Shown here: in pieces, positions 1 to 7,889 of the stretch
Layout of the letters: each line of letters opens with the position of its first letter
How positions within the stretch are numbered: the stretch's first letter is position 1
IMG/VR virus record: IMGVR_UViG_3300031718_000028
Location: 1 to 36,755 of that record
Direction: 5' to 3' (one strand)
Length of the DNA stretch: 36,755 bases
Source: a virus
Program-made: the position numbers and the translations under genes
Notes under the pieces: generated by a model
What the model was told of the DNA's origin: nothing
What the model saw: only the letters and a program-made list of their open reading frames with translations
Database searches by the model: none

Positions 1-778
1 CGAAAAGGATGTACCAGACATAGGACGGCACGGTCGTGAGATCGATCCCGCCCACGGTGGTCGCTGGTGCTGTGCAGAGACCGGTCGTCGGATCGGTCAC
101 GCATGGCGCGGCCGCGGTTGTGATCCCTGCCTGTTGCGCCGCGAGGATCTGAGAATCAAGACACACGCCGGTCGTCGGATCCACGTTCACGCAGGAGCTT
201 GCCGGCGGTACGATCGTCGAGCTCGCCGGCTGCGCGCCAGGCGGATACGCGCCCGCATTCGCTTCGCTGCACACGCGAGCTCCGGTCTGATCGATCGTGC
301 ACACCGTCGACGGCCCATAAGGTGTCGAGGTCGAGCTTTGTGTCTGCCCACGACGCCACCGCCGGCGATTCATTCCGTCTTGCACCTGGTCGACGCTCGT
401 CGGAGGAAGAACGGTCTGCGTTGCCGGCTGAGTCCCGTTTGTCAATTGCAACTGAAACGGTGTCGGAGAGATCGGCACCGAGACCGGATACTGCGGACCG
501 AAGGCTGCAGGTTGCGAGATCGGAGTCAGCCCTGTCGGCCGGTGAAACGCCGGCATCGTGTTTGCAGGGGTGTTTCCCCATTGCGCGACCTTCACCGGAA
601 GACCGAGATCGCGCACGGTTTTCATCGGAAGCCCGAGCCCGCGAAGACCGCGCAGTGCGCGTCGACCACGAGTCACCATCTGACCGCGGTAAGCACCGAG
701 CGTCGCTGGTGCTGTCGCCGGTGCCGGCTTTCCGTTTTTCGTCGGTGTAAGTGGGGGACCAGTGTAGAGATAACTCAC
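1..778 (-). CDS. Putative virion membrane protein, C-terminus cut by window edge
   Basis: At least 259 codons, running off the left edge. I chose the GTG at 778-776: it lies 5 bases after the upstream stop and is preceded by a GGAAACAGGTGA ribosome-binding stretch. The N-terminus carries LGAYRGQM and an Arg-rich patch, also present in the gene just upstream. The middle is Pro/Thr/Gln-rich with short repeats (VDPTTGVC, TDPTTGLC) and a YGP..VCTI..GARVC motif that recurs in the protein at 28208-28885. The last visible residues, TVPSYVWYILF, look like the start of the same membrane signal that ends the three upstream neighbours. Function unknown; a virion or envelope protein is inferred from context. 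Confidence 0.75.
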   Translation of the reverse strand, partial: MSYLYTGPPLTPTKNGKPAPATAPATLGAYRGQMVTRGRRALRGLRGLGLPMKTVRDLGLPVKVAQWGNTPANTMPAFHRPTGLTPISQPAAFGPQYPVSVPISPTPFQLQLTNGTQPATQTVLPPTSVDQVQDGMNRRRWRRGQTQSSTSTPYGPSTVCTIDQTGARVCSEANAGAYPPGAQPASSTIVPPASSCVNVDPTTGVCLDSQILAAQQAGITTAAAPCVTDPTTGLCTAPATTVGGIDLTTVPSYVWYILF

Positions 779-783
779 AATGT

Positions 784-1632
784 TCACCTGTTTCCTTGCG
801 AGAGATAGAGCACCAAAACGAGGCCGCCACCACCGACGAGCCAAACCCACGTTGGCAAGCCGAGCATGGTTCCGCTCGTGAGCGAGCTCAGTGCACCGCC
901 GATGCCACCAGCCGCCCCCGCTGGTGAGTAAGTCAGAGAGAAGCCGCTCGTGCCGGTGTAGCCGTAACCCGAGCTCCCGGTGGCCGGGATCGAGATCGTT
1001 CCACCGCTCGAGGCGAACAGCTGCTTGATCCGGCACACGGTGGGGATGAGCCACTGACAGAGCATGCAACACCCGACGGTGCACCCGCTGTCACACTTCT
1101 CGTTTCCGTAGCCGGCGCTATTCGCGCACGCGCCACCAGGTACCGGAGTGCAGGCTCGCATCGCGGATCCCGGTGTCGATGCGTACTGCTGAATCGTCTG
1201 CTGAAACCCCGCGACGATCTGATCGAGCTGAGAACTGGCGGTAGCGGTATCGAGCTGGCCGGCGTTGACCGACGCGACGATCGCCTGGATCTGCTGAATC
1301 GCCGCCGGCATGAGTTGATTGACCGCGGAGTTTTCCGTCTTCGCTTCCGCTGCCCGTTTTGCAGATGCACCGAAGAACAGCCCACCGATCGCACCGATCA
1401 GCGGACCGAGTACCGGTCCAACCACAGGAATGAACGTCGCCGCGGTGGCAGCTGCAGAGACCCCGGTCTGCGCTGCAACGTTCGCCCCGAGTGTGTGCTG
1501 TGGCCGCCGGCGATAGTTGCCGAGCGTGCAGGGTGCGCAGCCGCGCAGCGCGCGCTGTCGTTGTACTGGGAGATGCCTGGCCATCTGCCCGCGGTAAGCT
1601 CCGAGTCCGGGTTGTGCGACGACTAGATACAT
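784..1632 (-). CDS. Putative virion membrane protein with Gly-rich and Cys-rich segments
   Basis: 282 residues, ATG at 1632 with AGGTGA close upstream. Visible in order: LGAYRGQM and a basic N-terminus (about 10-45); a hydrophobic Gly/Pro/Val segment with PVVGPVLGPLIGAIGG (about 68-90); an Ala/Gln-rich helical stretch (about 105-150); a Cys cluster including CDSGCTVGCCMLC (about 175-195); a Gly/Ser/Tyr-rich linker; then GLPTWVW, a transmembrane segment and the tail SQGNR. The Gly-rich hydrophobic stretch resembles membrane-active or pore-forming segments in general form only. It lies in a tight minus-strand run (4 bases after the upstream gene). I do not recognise the family. Confidence 0.8.
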   Translation of the reverse strand: MYLVVAQPGLGAYRGQMARHLPVQRQRALRGCAPCTLGNYRRRPQHTLGANVAAQTGVSAAATAATFIPVVGPVLGPLIGAIGGLFFGASAKRAAEAKTENSAVNQLMPAAIQQIQAIVASVNAGQLDTATASSQLDQIVAGFQQTIQQYASTPGSAMRACTPVPGGACANSAGYGNEKCDSGCTVGCCMLCQWLIPTVCRIKQLFASSGGTISIPATGSSGYGYTGTSGFSLTYSPAGAAGGIGGALSSLTSGTMLGLPTWVWLVGGGGLVLVLYLSQGNR

Positions 1633-1636
1633 TCGT

Positions 1637-1969
1637 TCACCTGCGCATCGCGAGCACGAGAATCATCACCAGGCCGAGACCACCGAGGGCCCACACGTAC
1701 ACAGGCACCGTCGACGGTAAGCCGAGAGTGCTGGCGGTGGTCGGTGGTGCAACCATCACCGTCGGCGCTTTCGGTGCTCCGACGTTTTTTAGAAGATTGA
1801 CACCGGCGGCCGCGGCACTCGTCGCGGCCGAGCTCGCAACCGAAGTCGCGAAGTTCGACCAGTCGAATCCACTGCCGTCGTCTTGCCCGAGCCCGTTTCC
1901 AAGAGCAAGGGCGGGCGGGCCCAGAGAGCCACGGCGCTGTCGTCGGCGAACTGAGACGGCATAAGTCAC
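1637..1969 (-). CDS. Small membrane-anchored protein with C-terminal PxYVW signal
   Basis: 110 residues. GTG at 1969-1967 sits 3 bases after the stop of the transglutaminase-like gene, with a GGGGGTGATG stretch upstream. The N-terminus is basic (RRRQRRG), the middle is Ala/Ser-rich, and the end is TVPVYVW followed by a hydrophobic helix and AMRR. This is the smallest member of the four-gene set sharing the C-terminal signal. It may be a minor virion membrane protein; that is inference from architecture and neighbours. Confidence 0.75.
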   Translation of the reverse strand: MTYAVSVRRRQRRGSLGPPALALGNGLGQDDGSGFDWSNFATSVASSAATSAAAAGVNLLKNVGAPKAPTVMVAPPTTASTLGLPSTVPVYVWALGGLGLVMILVLAMRR

Positions 1970-1972
1970 CCA

Positions 1973-2800
1973 TCACCCCCGGGACACAGCCCACACAACA
2001 CCGACCAGCCCGACGAGCCAGATCCATGTCGGCACACCGAACGCGGCCGGTGCCGCGGTTGCGAACCCGGGCTGTCCAAAACTCCCCGGGTAAGTGCCCG
2101 GCTGCACAACGTTGCCACCATAGGCGAGCTGAGCCGCGCCCGCCTGAGCAAACGGTGCCGCCAGGTCGTAGAGCATCTGTTCCGTGGGACTGAGGCCTGT
2201 AGGTGCCGCTGCAGGCAAGGGCACGAGCGCCGGCTGATCACCGAGCGTGCGCCGCGGATTCGGATAAGTGCGTTGTCTGTAAATCATGGGGGGTTCCCAT
2301 CCTGCAAAACTTTGCCCGACGGTCGAATCGATCGCGATCCACTGGCCGGGATTGCGCTTGTCTTTCACGATCACGTAGACGTGGGAAAACTGTGGATCAT
2401 CCGGCCTGGTCGCGACCGTCTTGAACTGAGTCCGATAGCCGAGACTCTCGAGCATCGCCGCGATCAGCGAAGAGTGATCGTCACAGTCGCCGGCCGCAAG
2501 CTGCAACGTCACGACTGGCGACTGCAAGGTCTCAGCATGCTCGCCGCGGAATTCGATGTTTCGCTTCACCCACGTGAGCACGTGGTCGATCTCGTCGACG
2601 CTTTTGATCGCGCCGCGCACCGCTTCGATCGCTGCGATGCGCACCTGTGGGTGTCCGACGCCTTCAGGACCGAAGGCGAGTCGCTGCATGTGCTTGATGG
2701 TTTTAAAAATCGCCTGGTCGCCGTGCCCGATGGTGAAGCGCCGCATCTGGTAGGGATTCCCGCAAGTGGTGCACCCGAGTTGAAGCGAAGGCGAGGCCAT
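1973..2800 (-). CDS. Transglutaminase-like cysteine enzyme with C-terminal membrane anchor
   Basis: 275 residues. Residues about 65-165 match the transglutaminase-like (papain-fold) core: Cys106 in GDCDDHSSL, His140 in FSHVYV and Asp158 in AIDST, all three catalytic positions present at normal spacing. Two N-terminal Cys (CTTC, 10-13) could bind metal. A Pro/Ala-rich linker leads to FGVPTWIW, a transmembrane segment and the tail SRG. Family members are thiol proteases, amidases or crosslinkers; which applies here is open. As first gene of the minus-strand run of tagged membrane proteins it could process or crosslink virion proteins (inference). No strong Shine-Dalgarno precedes the ATG at 2800, so the start is moderately certain. 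Confidence 0.85.
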   Translation of the reverse strand: MASPSLQLGCTTCGNPYQMRRFTIGHGDQAIFKTIKHMQRLAFGPEGVGHPQVRIAAIEAVRGAIKSVDEIDHVLTWVKRNIEFRGEHAETLQSPVVTLQLAAGDCDDHSSLIAAMLESLGYRTQFKTVATRPDDPQFSHVYVIVKDKRNPGQWIAIDSTVGQSFAGWEPPMIYRQRTYPNPRRTLGDQPALVPLPAAAPTGLSPTEQMLYDLAAPFAQAGAAQLAYGGNVVQPGTYPGSFGQPGFATAAPAAFGVPTWIWLVGLVGVVWAVSRG

Positions 2801-3187
2801 TGTCGAGAAACATCGAAGAACTCAATTTCGCGCCCCGTCCTGGTCGAGAAAGCTCTCGAATGGCCCCCACGGTTCTCCGCTCGCTCTCCTGACCAGTTCG
2901 GGACGCGAAATTTCTAAGCCGGCGCCGTGAGGTGATGAAAAATCAGATCGGCGCCGGCGAATGGCCGCACTCAAGATCGGTTGGATCGAGCGCGAGCGCA
3001 CCGAAATCGTGCACGGAAGCAAGCAGAAGTGTCGAGGGAAAACCGCGCCGGTACCGTAGGTTAATTACAGTACATTCCGCGCGCTTTCCGTCGAGTTTCG
3101 GTTTTCGCTGCGGGAGGGTGTGCACAGCAGTGCCAGAACCCGCGAAACTCTTGCTTTTGCAACACAGTTCGAGGATTCTTGAGAGCA
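2801..3187. other. Divergent intergenic region, no confident gene
   Basis: This 387-base gap separates the leftward membrane-protein run from the rightward genes and must hold the two divergent promoters. A weak plus-strand promoter candidate is TTGCTT, 17 bases, GATTCT ending about 3179, directly before the gene at 3188. Small minus-strand frames exist (for example 2822-3022) but have no ribosome-binding site or recognisable motif, so I do not call them. The main visible structure is the inverted repeat at 2918-2958. Confidence 0.4.
2918..2958. repeat. Inverted repeat in divergent intergenic region
   Basis: GCCGGCGCCG (2918-2927) and CGGCGCCGGC (2949-2958) are perfect inverted copies around a 21-base spacer. 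Each arm itself contains the palindrome GGCGCC. On the minus strand the spacer includes TTTTT but no T-run follows the stem, so an operator or RNA hairpin is as likely as a terminator. Confidence 0.6.
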
Positions 3188-3565
3188 ATGGATCCGAAAA
3201 ACGAGGTCGAGATCCCCACCGAGCGCATCGAGGATGCCTTGATCCAGTGCGCGATCCCCGGTTTTTGGGGTGAGCTACTCATCGAGGTGGTTCTACTCTC
3301 GTCGGCTGCCTTCGAAGTGCAGCTCCGATCGCATCGCAAGACGACCACGCAAAGCGATCACGTGCGTGAGGAAGGTCCGACGATCCCGTCGAATGAGCGT
3401 GTGCAGAAAGTTCGCGCGAAAATCCCCGAGCTGCGCGAGAAGTACAAGCTCTATTGTCCGGTGTCGGAGATCCGCGCGACGTTTCGCGATGGCCACCTCA
3501 TCACCTTCACCGTCACCGAAGTGAAACCACTCCCACCGCCGCGGCTGAACGTCGTGAGCCGATGA
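3188..3565 (+). CDS. Hypothetical protein, first gene of the left rightward run
   Basis: 125 residues from the ATG at 3188; a TTG nine bases earlier is an alternative start. Mixed charged protein with a hydrophobic stretch (about 25-40) and a C-terminal half of predicted beta character (VSEIRATFRDGHLITFTVTE). No Cys motif, signal peptide or known catalytic motif is visible. Its stop overlaps the start of the next gene by ATGA, so the two are probably translationally coupled. Family not recognised. Confidence 0.7.
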   Translation: MDPKNEVEIPTERIEDALIQCAIPGFWGELLIEVVLLSSAAFEVQLRSHRKTTTQSDHVREEGPTIPSNERVQKVRAKIPELREKYKLYCPVSEIRATFRDGHLITFTVTEVKPLPPPRLNVVSR

Positions 3566-3783
3566 GTTGGTTCCACTGCGGTCGCACCTGGCACACCGTG
3601 ATCGACGGAGTCGAGTGGGTTCATCACTGCACTCGCCTTCGCTGGCATCTCGGTGATTGCAAATGCTGGTGCGGTCGCACCCCGATGTTTTCCTCCGGCG
3701 TCACCCCGCGGTCTGAAGGATGGCGAGACCACCACGTGAGCATTCGAAGACTGCCCAGGTTCGCGGCCAGGTTACGAAAGTAG
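3562..3783 (+). CDS. Small Cys/His-rich protein, probable zinc binder
   Basis: 73 residues. It starts in an ATGA overlap with the previous stop. The first 40 residues contain FHCGRTW, HHCT, RWHLGDCKCWC, a spacing of Cys and His consistent with one zinc site, and many Trp. The tail is basic. Such small zinc proteins are common in phage accessory regions, but I cannot assign a function. Confidence 0.7.
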   Translation: MSWFHCGRTWHTVIDGVEWVHHCTRLRWHLGDCKCWCGRTPMFSSGVTPRSEGWRDHHVSIRRLPRFAARLRK

Positions 3784-3877
3784 CCCTTGAGAAAATCCCG
3801 ACCAGGCTGTAACGTGGTTCGCGTTTCCCCCTTTCTCTTCGAATGATCCAAATCTAAAACTCTCGACCACCGACAAA

Positions 3878-3950
3878 CGGACTCGAGAGGTGTGTGCCGC
3901 ATCCGGGTGCTTCCGGATCGCCTCCACCTCTGCGAGTCCGTTTCTTTTTT
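3878..3950 (+). terminator. Large stem-loop with T-run before gene 3962: attenuator or terminator
   Basis: The outer arms 3878-3892 (CGGACTCGAGAGGTG) and 3925-3940 (CACCTCTGCGAGTCCG) pair over 15 bp with one bulge. Inside, ATCCGG (3901-3906) pairs perfectly with CCGGAT (3913-3918) around a six-base loop. TTTCTTTTTT (3941-3950) follows at once, then GGAGG and the start codon of the next gene. It has the form of an intrinsic terminator but directly abuts a ribosome-binding site, so it could attenuate or time expression of the downstream gene rather than end an operon. Confidence 0.75.
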
Positions 3951-3961
3951 GGAGGAAAAAA

Positions 3962-4525
3962 ATGCCGATAGTGGCGAACGTGCTGGAACTGATCGCCGAT
4001 GTGATCTGGTCACGTGTACCAGTCGAACCTAATCACCCCATCCGAGAAAACCACAAGTACGCAGCGAAACGCACCTCACTGTTCGTCGTGCCGATCGGTC
4101 TGTGGGGAGTTGATCGAATCGATACGAACATGACGAACGCGGGACAATTGCCGGTGCCTCAATCGTTCAACGTTCGGGCAGCTCGAACCCTGTTCCTCTC
4201 GATGGGAATCCCTCTGTCATTCAAACATCCGCTGTGGTGGAACTCGCTGATCGAGCTCCGTGTGGGGATGAAGACTTACATCGAATGCCCCACCTTCACG
4301 CTCATGGATCCGATTGCCCTGCTGACTCAGGATCGACATCCGAAAGTCGAAGAGTTACTAGCTCACCGAAGCGAAGGAATACTGCCCCACGTGATCAGTC
4401 CGGAAATCGAGATCGAGTGCGGGATGGGATTCAACGCTTTACTGACGCACCAGGTCGAAGATCTGCCGCCAGCATGCGAATTTTTGTTCGTGCTCGAGGG
4501 AGAAAAGAAACGGGGGATCATGTGA
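3962..4525 (+). CDS. Beta-rich protein related to the capsid candidate at 31828-32541
   Basis: 187 residues, ATG at 3962 with a strong GGAGG nine bases upstream. The middle has a pattern also seen in the right-hand capsid candidate: MTNAGQL..PQ, then VRA, and later ELRVGMKTYIECP, against MTKAGQL..PQ, VIRAIS and TLTVGKKPMLECF there. The alternation of hydrophobic strands and the length would suit a single jelly roll. It is placed away from the virion cluster, behind a long stem-loop, so expression may be separately controlled. It could be a minor capsid or vertex protein; this is inference from similarity by eye. Confidence 0.75.
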   Translation: MPIVANVLELIADVIWSRVPVEPNHPIRENHKYAAKRTSLFVVPIGLWGVDRIDTNMTNAGQLPVPQSFNVRAARTLFLSMGIPLSFKHPLWWNSLIELRVGMKTYIECPTFTLMDPIALLTQDRHPKVEELLAHRSEGILPHVISPEIEIECGMGFNALLTHQVEDLPPACEFLFVLEGEKKRGIM

Positions 4526-6000
4526 GCAGAAAAACAAAATCCGGCGGCCCGACGGTCGTCGACAACACTGTGCCCGTCCCGACCGCGCTCGAGGAAGAAC
4601 TCGATCAACTTGCAGCGTGGGAAGTCATTGCAGCCGACAAGTCGCTCGGGTTCTTCGATCTTCTGCGCGCGCTGCCCGAGGGTGCGTGGGATGAGCTGAT
4701 GATCTATCTCTACCGGCTCGAGCCCGCGATCGCGAACCGATCCGGCGAAAAAAAGTACATCGAGAAATACTGCAGCGCGATCGACGAGGATTCGGTCAAA
4801 CGGCAGTTCGGCGGTGGGAAATATCACTGCTATCTCAAACGCGACACGACCACCGTGCGCGAGCACAAGTTCTCAATCGATGGCCCGCCCATCCTGCAGG
4901 AAGGGCAAACCTACCGCGGAACCGGACAGCCGGCCGTCCCGCCGGCGCCGCTCTCAAGTGAGGAAGGAATCTCACGCATCGTCGGAGAAGTGATTCGAGC
5001 GACGAAGGGAGATCCCACGGCCGCGAACGCCGGGATCGAGATCATGAAAAAGGGAATGATGGACACGCTCGAGATACAGAAATCGATGTCCATCGCGCAA
5101 GCCGGATCCGCGACCGGAAACCCGATCGCGGATAAGTTACTCGATCGTGCGATCGCGAAGCTCGACGACAAGCCGCCGGCGTCAAATCTTTCCGAACAGT
5201 TGACCGTGATCCGTGAGCTCGCGAAGATCCTGCGACCAGAGTCGAGCGAGAAAAATCCGCCACCGCTGACTGATCAATTCACCGTGGTGAAGGAGCTGCT
5301 CGGTGTCGAGTCGCTGAAGGAAGTTTTCGAGATGACTCGAGGCGACTCCGGAGGAAAGCAGCCGTGGTGGGTGTCACTGCTCACCGGGCTCGTCGACAAG
5401 ATGCCGACGATGTTGAACGAGTTCGCGCGCATGCAGGAAGCGGCATTTCAGCGCGCACTGATCGCGGCTTCAGTCACCGGCCGCACTCTCCCCGGTACCA
5501 TCTTGCCGCCGGCGCCAGGTGTAGTGACCGCCGGCACTCCCCCGCCCGTCACTTCCTTCGCCTCCGCAACACCCACCCCGGCCGGCGCGCCTGGTCAAGT
5601 CCCCGCCGGCCAGATCTCCCAGCAGATGATTCAGTCGATCGTCGACACGATCTGTCGCACCTATGACGAGGGTTACGACGGTGATTTTTGCGCCGCACAC
5701 CTTCGCCTCTCCTATCCCGCAGTCGTCGAAGCGCTGAAGCCTCTACTCGGAAACGAGACACAGCTGAGCGCGTTCGTCGCTACCGTCCCCGAGCTGGCCG
5801 ATCGTGCGCGGGATCCCGAGTGGGCTGAGTTTCAAGGTGACTTTATAGCCGAGGTGATGCGCGATCTCGAAGCAATGCCGCCGCCACCGCCGGCGACGGT
5901 GTTCCCGACCGCGGCCGACGTCGCCGGCGAAACATCGGCGCCGCCACACAAACCGCCGGCGCCGTCGAAAAAGAAAGTCAACGGACACGGCGCCGCGTGA
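4522..6000 (+). CDS. Unrecognised 492-residue protein with FGGGKY motif and Pro-rich linkers
   Basis: The GTG at 4522 overlaps the previous stop (GTGA) and has GGGGGA seven bases upstream. The first 125 residues form a compact domain with WDELMIYLYRLEP, an Asp/Glu-rich helix and RQFGGGKYHCYLKRD, the last like a beta-hairpin seen in uncharacterised phage proteins. The middle (about 140-330) is helical with repeated TVIRELAK / TVVKELLG and PWWVSLLTGLVDKMP. Pro/Thr/Ala-rich linkers flank a C-terminal helical block (about 370-460), and the end is Lys-rich. No P-loop, nuclease or protease motif is visible. A scaffold, portal-vertex or DNA-binding role cannot be told apart from sequence alone. Confidence 0.85.
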   Translation: MSRKTKSGGPTVVDNTVPVPTALEEELDQLAAWEVIAADKSLGFFDLLRALPEGAWDELMIYLYRLEPAIANRSGEKKYIEKYCSAIDEDSVKRQFGGGKYHCYLKRDTTTVREHKFSIDGPPILQEGQTYRGTGQPAVPPAPLSSEEGISRIVGEVIRATKGDPTAANAGIEIMKKGMMDTLEIQKSMSIAQAGSATGNPIADKLLDRAIAKLDDKPPASNLSEQLTVIRELAKILRPESSEKNPPPLTDQFTVVKELLGVESLKEVFEMTRGDSGGKQPWWVSLLTGLVDKMPTMLNEFARMQEAAFQRALIAASVTGRTLPGTILPPAPGVVTAGTPPPVTSFASATPTPAGAPGQVPAGQISQQMIQSIVDTICRTYDEGYDGDFCAAHLRLSYPAVVEALKPLLGNETQLSAFVATVPELADRARDPEWAEFQGDFIAEVMRDLEAMPPPPPATVFPTAADVAGETSAPPHKPPAPSKKKVNGHGAA

Positions 6001-6069
6001 GGTAGGCTCGTCTCAATCGCATGCTTCTAACTTTGTGAAAGGATCGCAGAGTTCGCCAGAGCCGGAGGG

Positions 6070-6104
6070 CCCGCTTCCCGCAAGGGGAGCGGGTTTCCGC
6101 TTTT
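6070..6104 (+). terminator. Rho-independent terminator after gene 4522-6000
   Basis: CCCGCTTCCC (6070-6079) pairs over 10 bp (one T-G pair) with GGGGAGCGGG (6084-6093) around a GCAA tetraloop. TTT and later TTTT follow. It ends the left rightward transcript. The rest of the 6001-6319 gap holds only the hairpin at 6129-6153 and the leader of the integrase gene. Confidence 0.8.
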
Positions 6105-6128
6105 CGTAACTCGCTAAGGGTTTTCACT

Positions 6129-6153
6129 GAGTGTGCAATGTCTTTGCACACTC
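6129..6153. repeat. Perfect 10-bp hairpin upstream of the integrase
   Basis: GAGTGTGCAA (6129-6138) and TTGCACACTC (6144-6153) are perfect inverted copies with a five-base loop and no T-run. It lies 167 bases before the integrase start, so an operator or a recombinase arm/core site (attP) are possible readings. No repeat copy was noticed that would settle it. Confidence 0.55.
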
Positions 6154-6319
6154 GGCTCGGTTCCCGCCCCGATCTCGCCTAAATGCCGCACCCGGCGCGG
6201 TTTCTCACGTGCATTGACAATTCAGCCCCTTCCCTCTCCCGCCGGGAAGTCGGCGCTGTTCTGAATCTGTAAAAAATTCCGTCGCCCCCCTCACGACGAG
6301 CGAAGAGAAGCGATATCGT

Positions 6320-7420
6320 ATGCCCGCAAAGCGGCCCCTCTCCCCCGTCTCCGTCTCTCACACCGTTGGACACCGGCACTGTCCGGCTTGCGAGTTAGAA
6401 CGAACGCGCATGATCACTCCCGGTGCGCTCGCTTCGCTGCTGTTCGGTGAGGCGGCCGCAACATGGCTCGACGCGCACCGCCGATCGATCGGTGTCGCCT
6501 CGATTGCCGAATACGAGAAGAACATCAAGCGGCTGGGAAGCTTTTTCTCTGAGCTCACGCTGAGTGAGATCCACATCGGGCACCTCGAGACCTATCAGAA
6601 AATGCGCCTCGAGGGTGACGGGTTCTCAAAGAAGGCCGGCCCGTCGCGGATCAATCACGAACTCAACACACTCTCACAGATTCTCGTGCGCGCCGCGCTG
6701 TGGGCCCCGCTCGCGCCCTATTACAAACCGCTGAAGATGCCGCGACCGAAAGCCGGTCGCGCGCTGTCGTTTGAGGAAGAGACCACACTTTTCTCGGTGG
6801 CGATGTCGCGGCCGCGGTGGAAGGTCGCCTATCTCTGCTCGCTCGTCACCGCAAACACGACCGCGGGACCTGGTGAGATCCGCATGCTGCGCTTGCGTGA
6901 CATCGATCTCGCACCAGGTGCGTCGACTCCCTTCGGAACGATCACCGTCACACTCGGAGCGAAAAACGACACACGGGTGCGCACCATCCCTCTGAACGAA
7001 ACCGCGGGTGATGCGATGAAGGAACTGGTCCGCCGCGCGCGCGAGCTCGGTGCCGTCGCACCCGACCACTTCCTGTTGCCTCATCGCGCCGCGATCGGCC
7101 GAGATACCGCGGATCCCACGAAGCCGGCGACGTCGTGGAAAAAGGCGTGGGACAAACTCAGGAAGGCCGCCGGCATGCCCACACTGCGCATGTACGATCT
7201 GCGTCACCACGTGATCACGAAACTACTCGAGGATGAGCGCGTTTCTGAACGCACCGTGATCGAGCTCGCCGGCCACGTCTCGAAGAAAATGCTCGACACC
7301 TACTCGCATATCAGCATGAAGTCAAAGCTCGAGGGTGTGATGGCACTCGAAACACAAAAGCCGCCGAAGAAGCCGGCGGCCGTCGTCGGGTTCGTGTCTC
7401 AGGCTAAACGTGTGCAGTAA
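6320..7420 (+). CDS. Tyrosine-type site-specific recombinase (phage-like integrase)
   Basis: 366 residues, ATG at 6320 with a GAAGAGAAG stretch upstream. A SAM-like DNA-binding domain covers about 45-130 and the catalytic domain about 145-340. Visible active-site residues: Lys215 (LGAKND), Arg295 (YDLRHH), His319 (LAGHVS) and the nucleophile Tyr328 (DTYSH). At the usual Arg-I site, the sequence TTAGPGEIRML puts Gly183 where Arg is expected, with Arg188 nearby. Tyr292 replaces the box-II His. It should catalyse integration and excision; its 3' end overlaps a convergent membrane gene by 17 bases. A Cys pair near the start (CPAC) is unusual. Confidence 0.92.
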   Translation: MPAKRPLSPVSVSHTVGHRHCPACELERTRMITPGALASLLFGEAAATWLDAHRRSIGVASIAEYEKNIKRLGSFFSELTLSEIHIGHLETYQKMRLEGDGFSKKAGPSRINHELNTLSQILVRAALWAPLAPYYKPLKMPRPKAGRALSFEEETTLFSVAMSRPRWKVAYLCSLVTANTTAGPGEIRMLRLRDIDLAPGASTPFGTITVTLGAKNDTRVRTIPLNETAGDAMKELVRRARELGAVAPDHFLLPHRAAIGRDTADPTKPATSWKKAWDKLRKAAGMPTLRMYDLRHHVITKLLEDERVSERTVIELAGHVSKKMLDTYSHISMKSKLEGVMALETQKPPKKPAAVVGFVSQAKRVQ

Positions 7421-7751
7421 AGCGCGCCGCGGTGTTCTGTTCGATCTGCATCTGCAATAGCAATTGCTGTGCGCGGAATTTCAGCTCCCACGCCTTACGT
7501 CGACCAGCTTCGACTCCGATCATCGCCGCCACTGCGGTGAGGATCAGCATCCCGAGCGAAAGACTCTCGGCCGCGTTGTGGTCGACCAGGCGCGTCGCGA
7601 CCACCACGATGTAGATGAACCACGACACCGCGAACGTCGCGGCCGCATATTTCAGCGTGGTCATGAGAATGATCCAGCGCGCCTCGCGATAGAGCGTTTC
7701 GACGTAGGCCTGCAAGATGTTGGGATCGTAGATCACCGGTGTTTTCGCCAT
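7404..7751 (-). CDS. Two-transmembrane small membrane protein
   Basis: 115 residues, ATG at 7751 preceded by AGGGGGA. Two hydrophobic helices lie at about 30-52 and 64-82, separated by a short polar loop, followed by a basic and amphipathic C-terminal tail. The 3' end overlaps that of the integrase, and it is the only minus-strand gene at this spot. It lies in the lysogeny region, so a superinfection-exclusion or membrane-modifying role is conceivable, but nothing in the sequence proves it. Confidence 0.75.
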   Translation of the reverse strand: MAKTPVIYDPNILQAYVETLYREARWIILMTTLKYAAATFAVSWFIYIVVVATRLVDHNAAESLSLGMLILTAVAAMIGVEAGRRKAWELKFRAQQLLLQMQIEQNTAARFTAHV

Positions 7752-7874
7752 GATTCCCCCTTATGAGAAACCCCAGCATGCCGGGAAAATCCCGCGCTGC
7801 CGAGGGTACGTCGGTACTGTTACGAAAGTGGAACAATGCCCTGAACGCAGTCGACCCGAGGGAAAACGGGAGTG

Positions 7875-7880
7875 TAGAAT
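7875..7880 (+). promoter_or_regulatory. Minus-10 hexamer of a leaderless gene
   Basis: TAGAAT nine bases before the GTG at 7890, with TCGACC at 7851-7856 (18-base spacer) as a possible -35 box. No Shine-Dalgarno lies in between. Confidence 0.5.
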
Positions 7881-7889
7881 TCCGTCACC

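Noticed and set aside
2822-3022. Small minus-strand frame of 66 codons
   Set aside because: No ribosome-binding site, competing frames on the same strand look equally coding, and no motif; left as intergenic.
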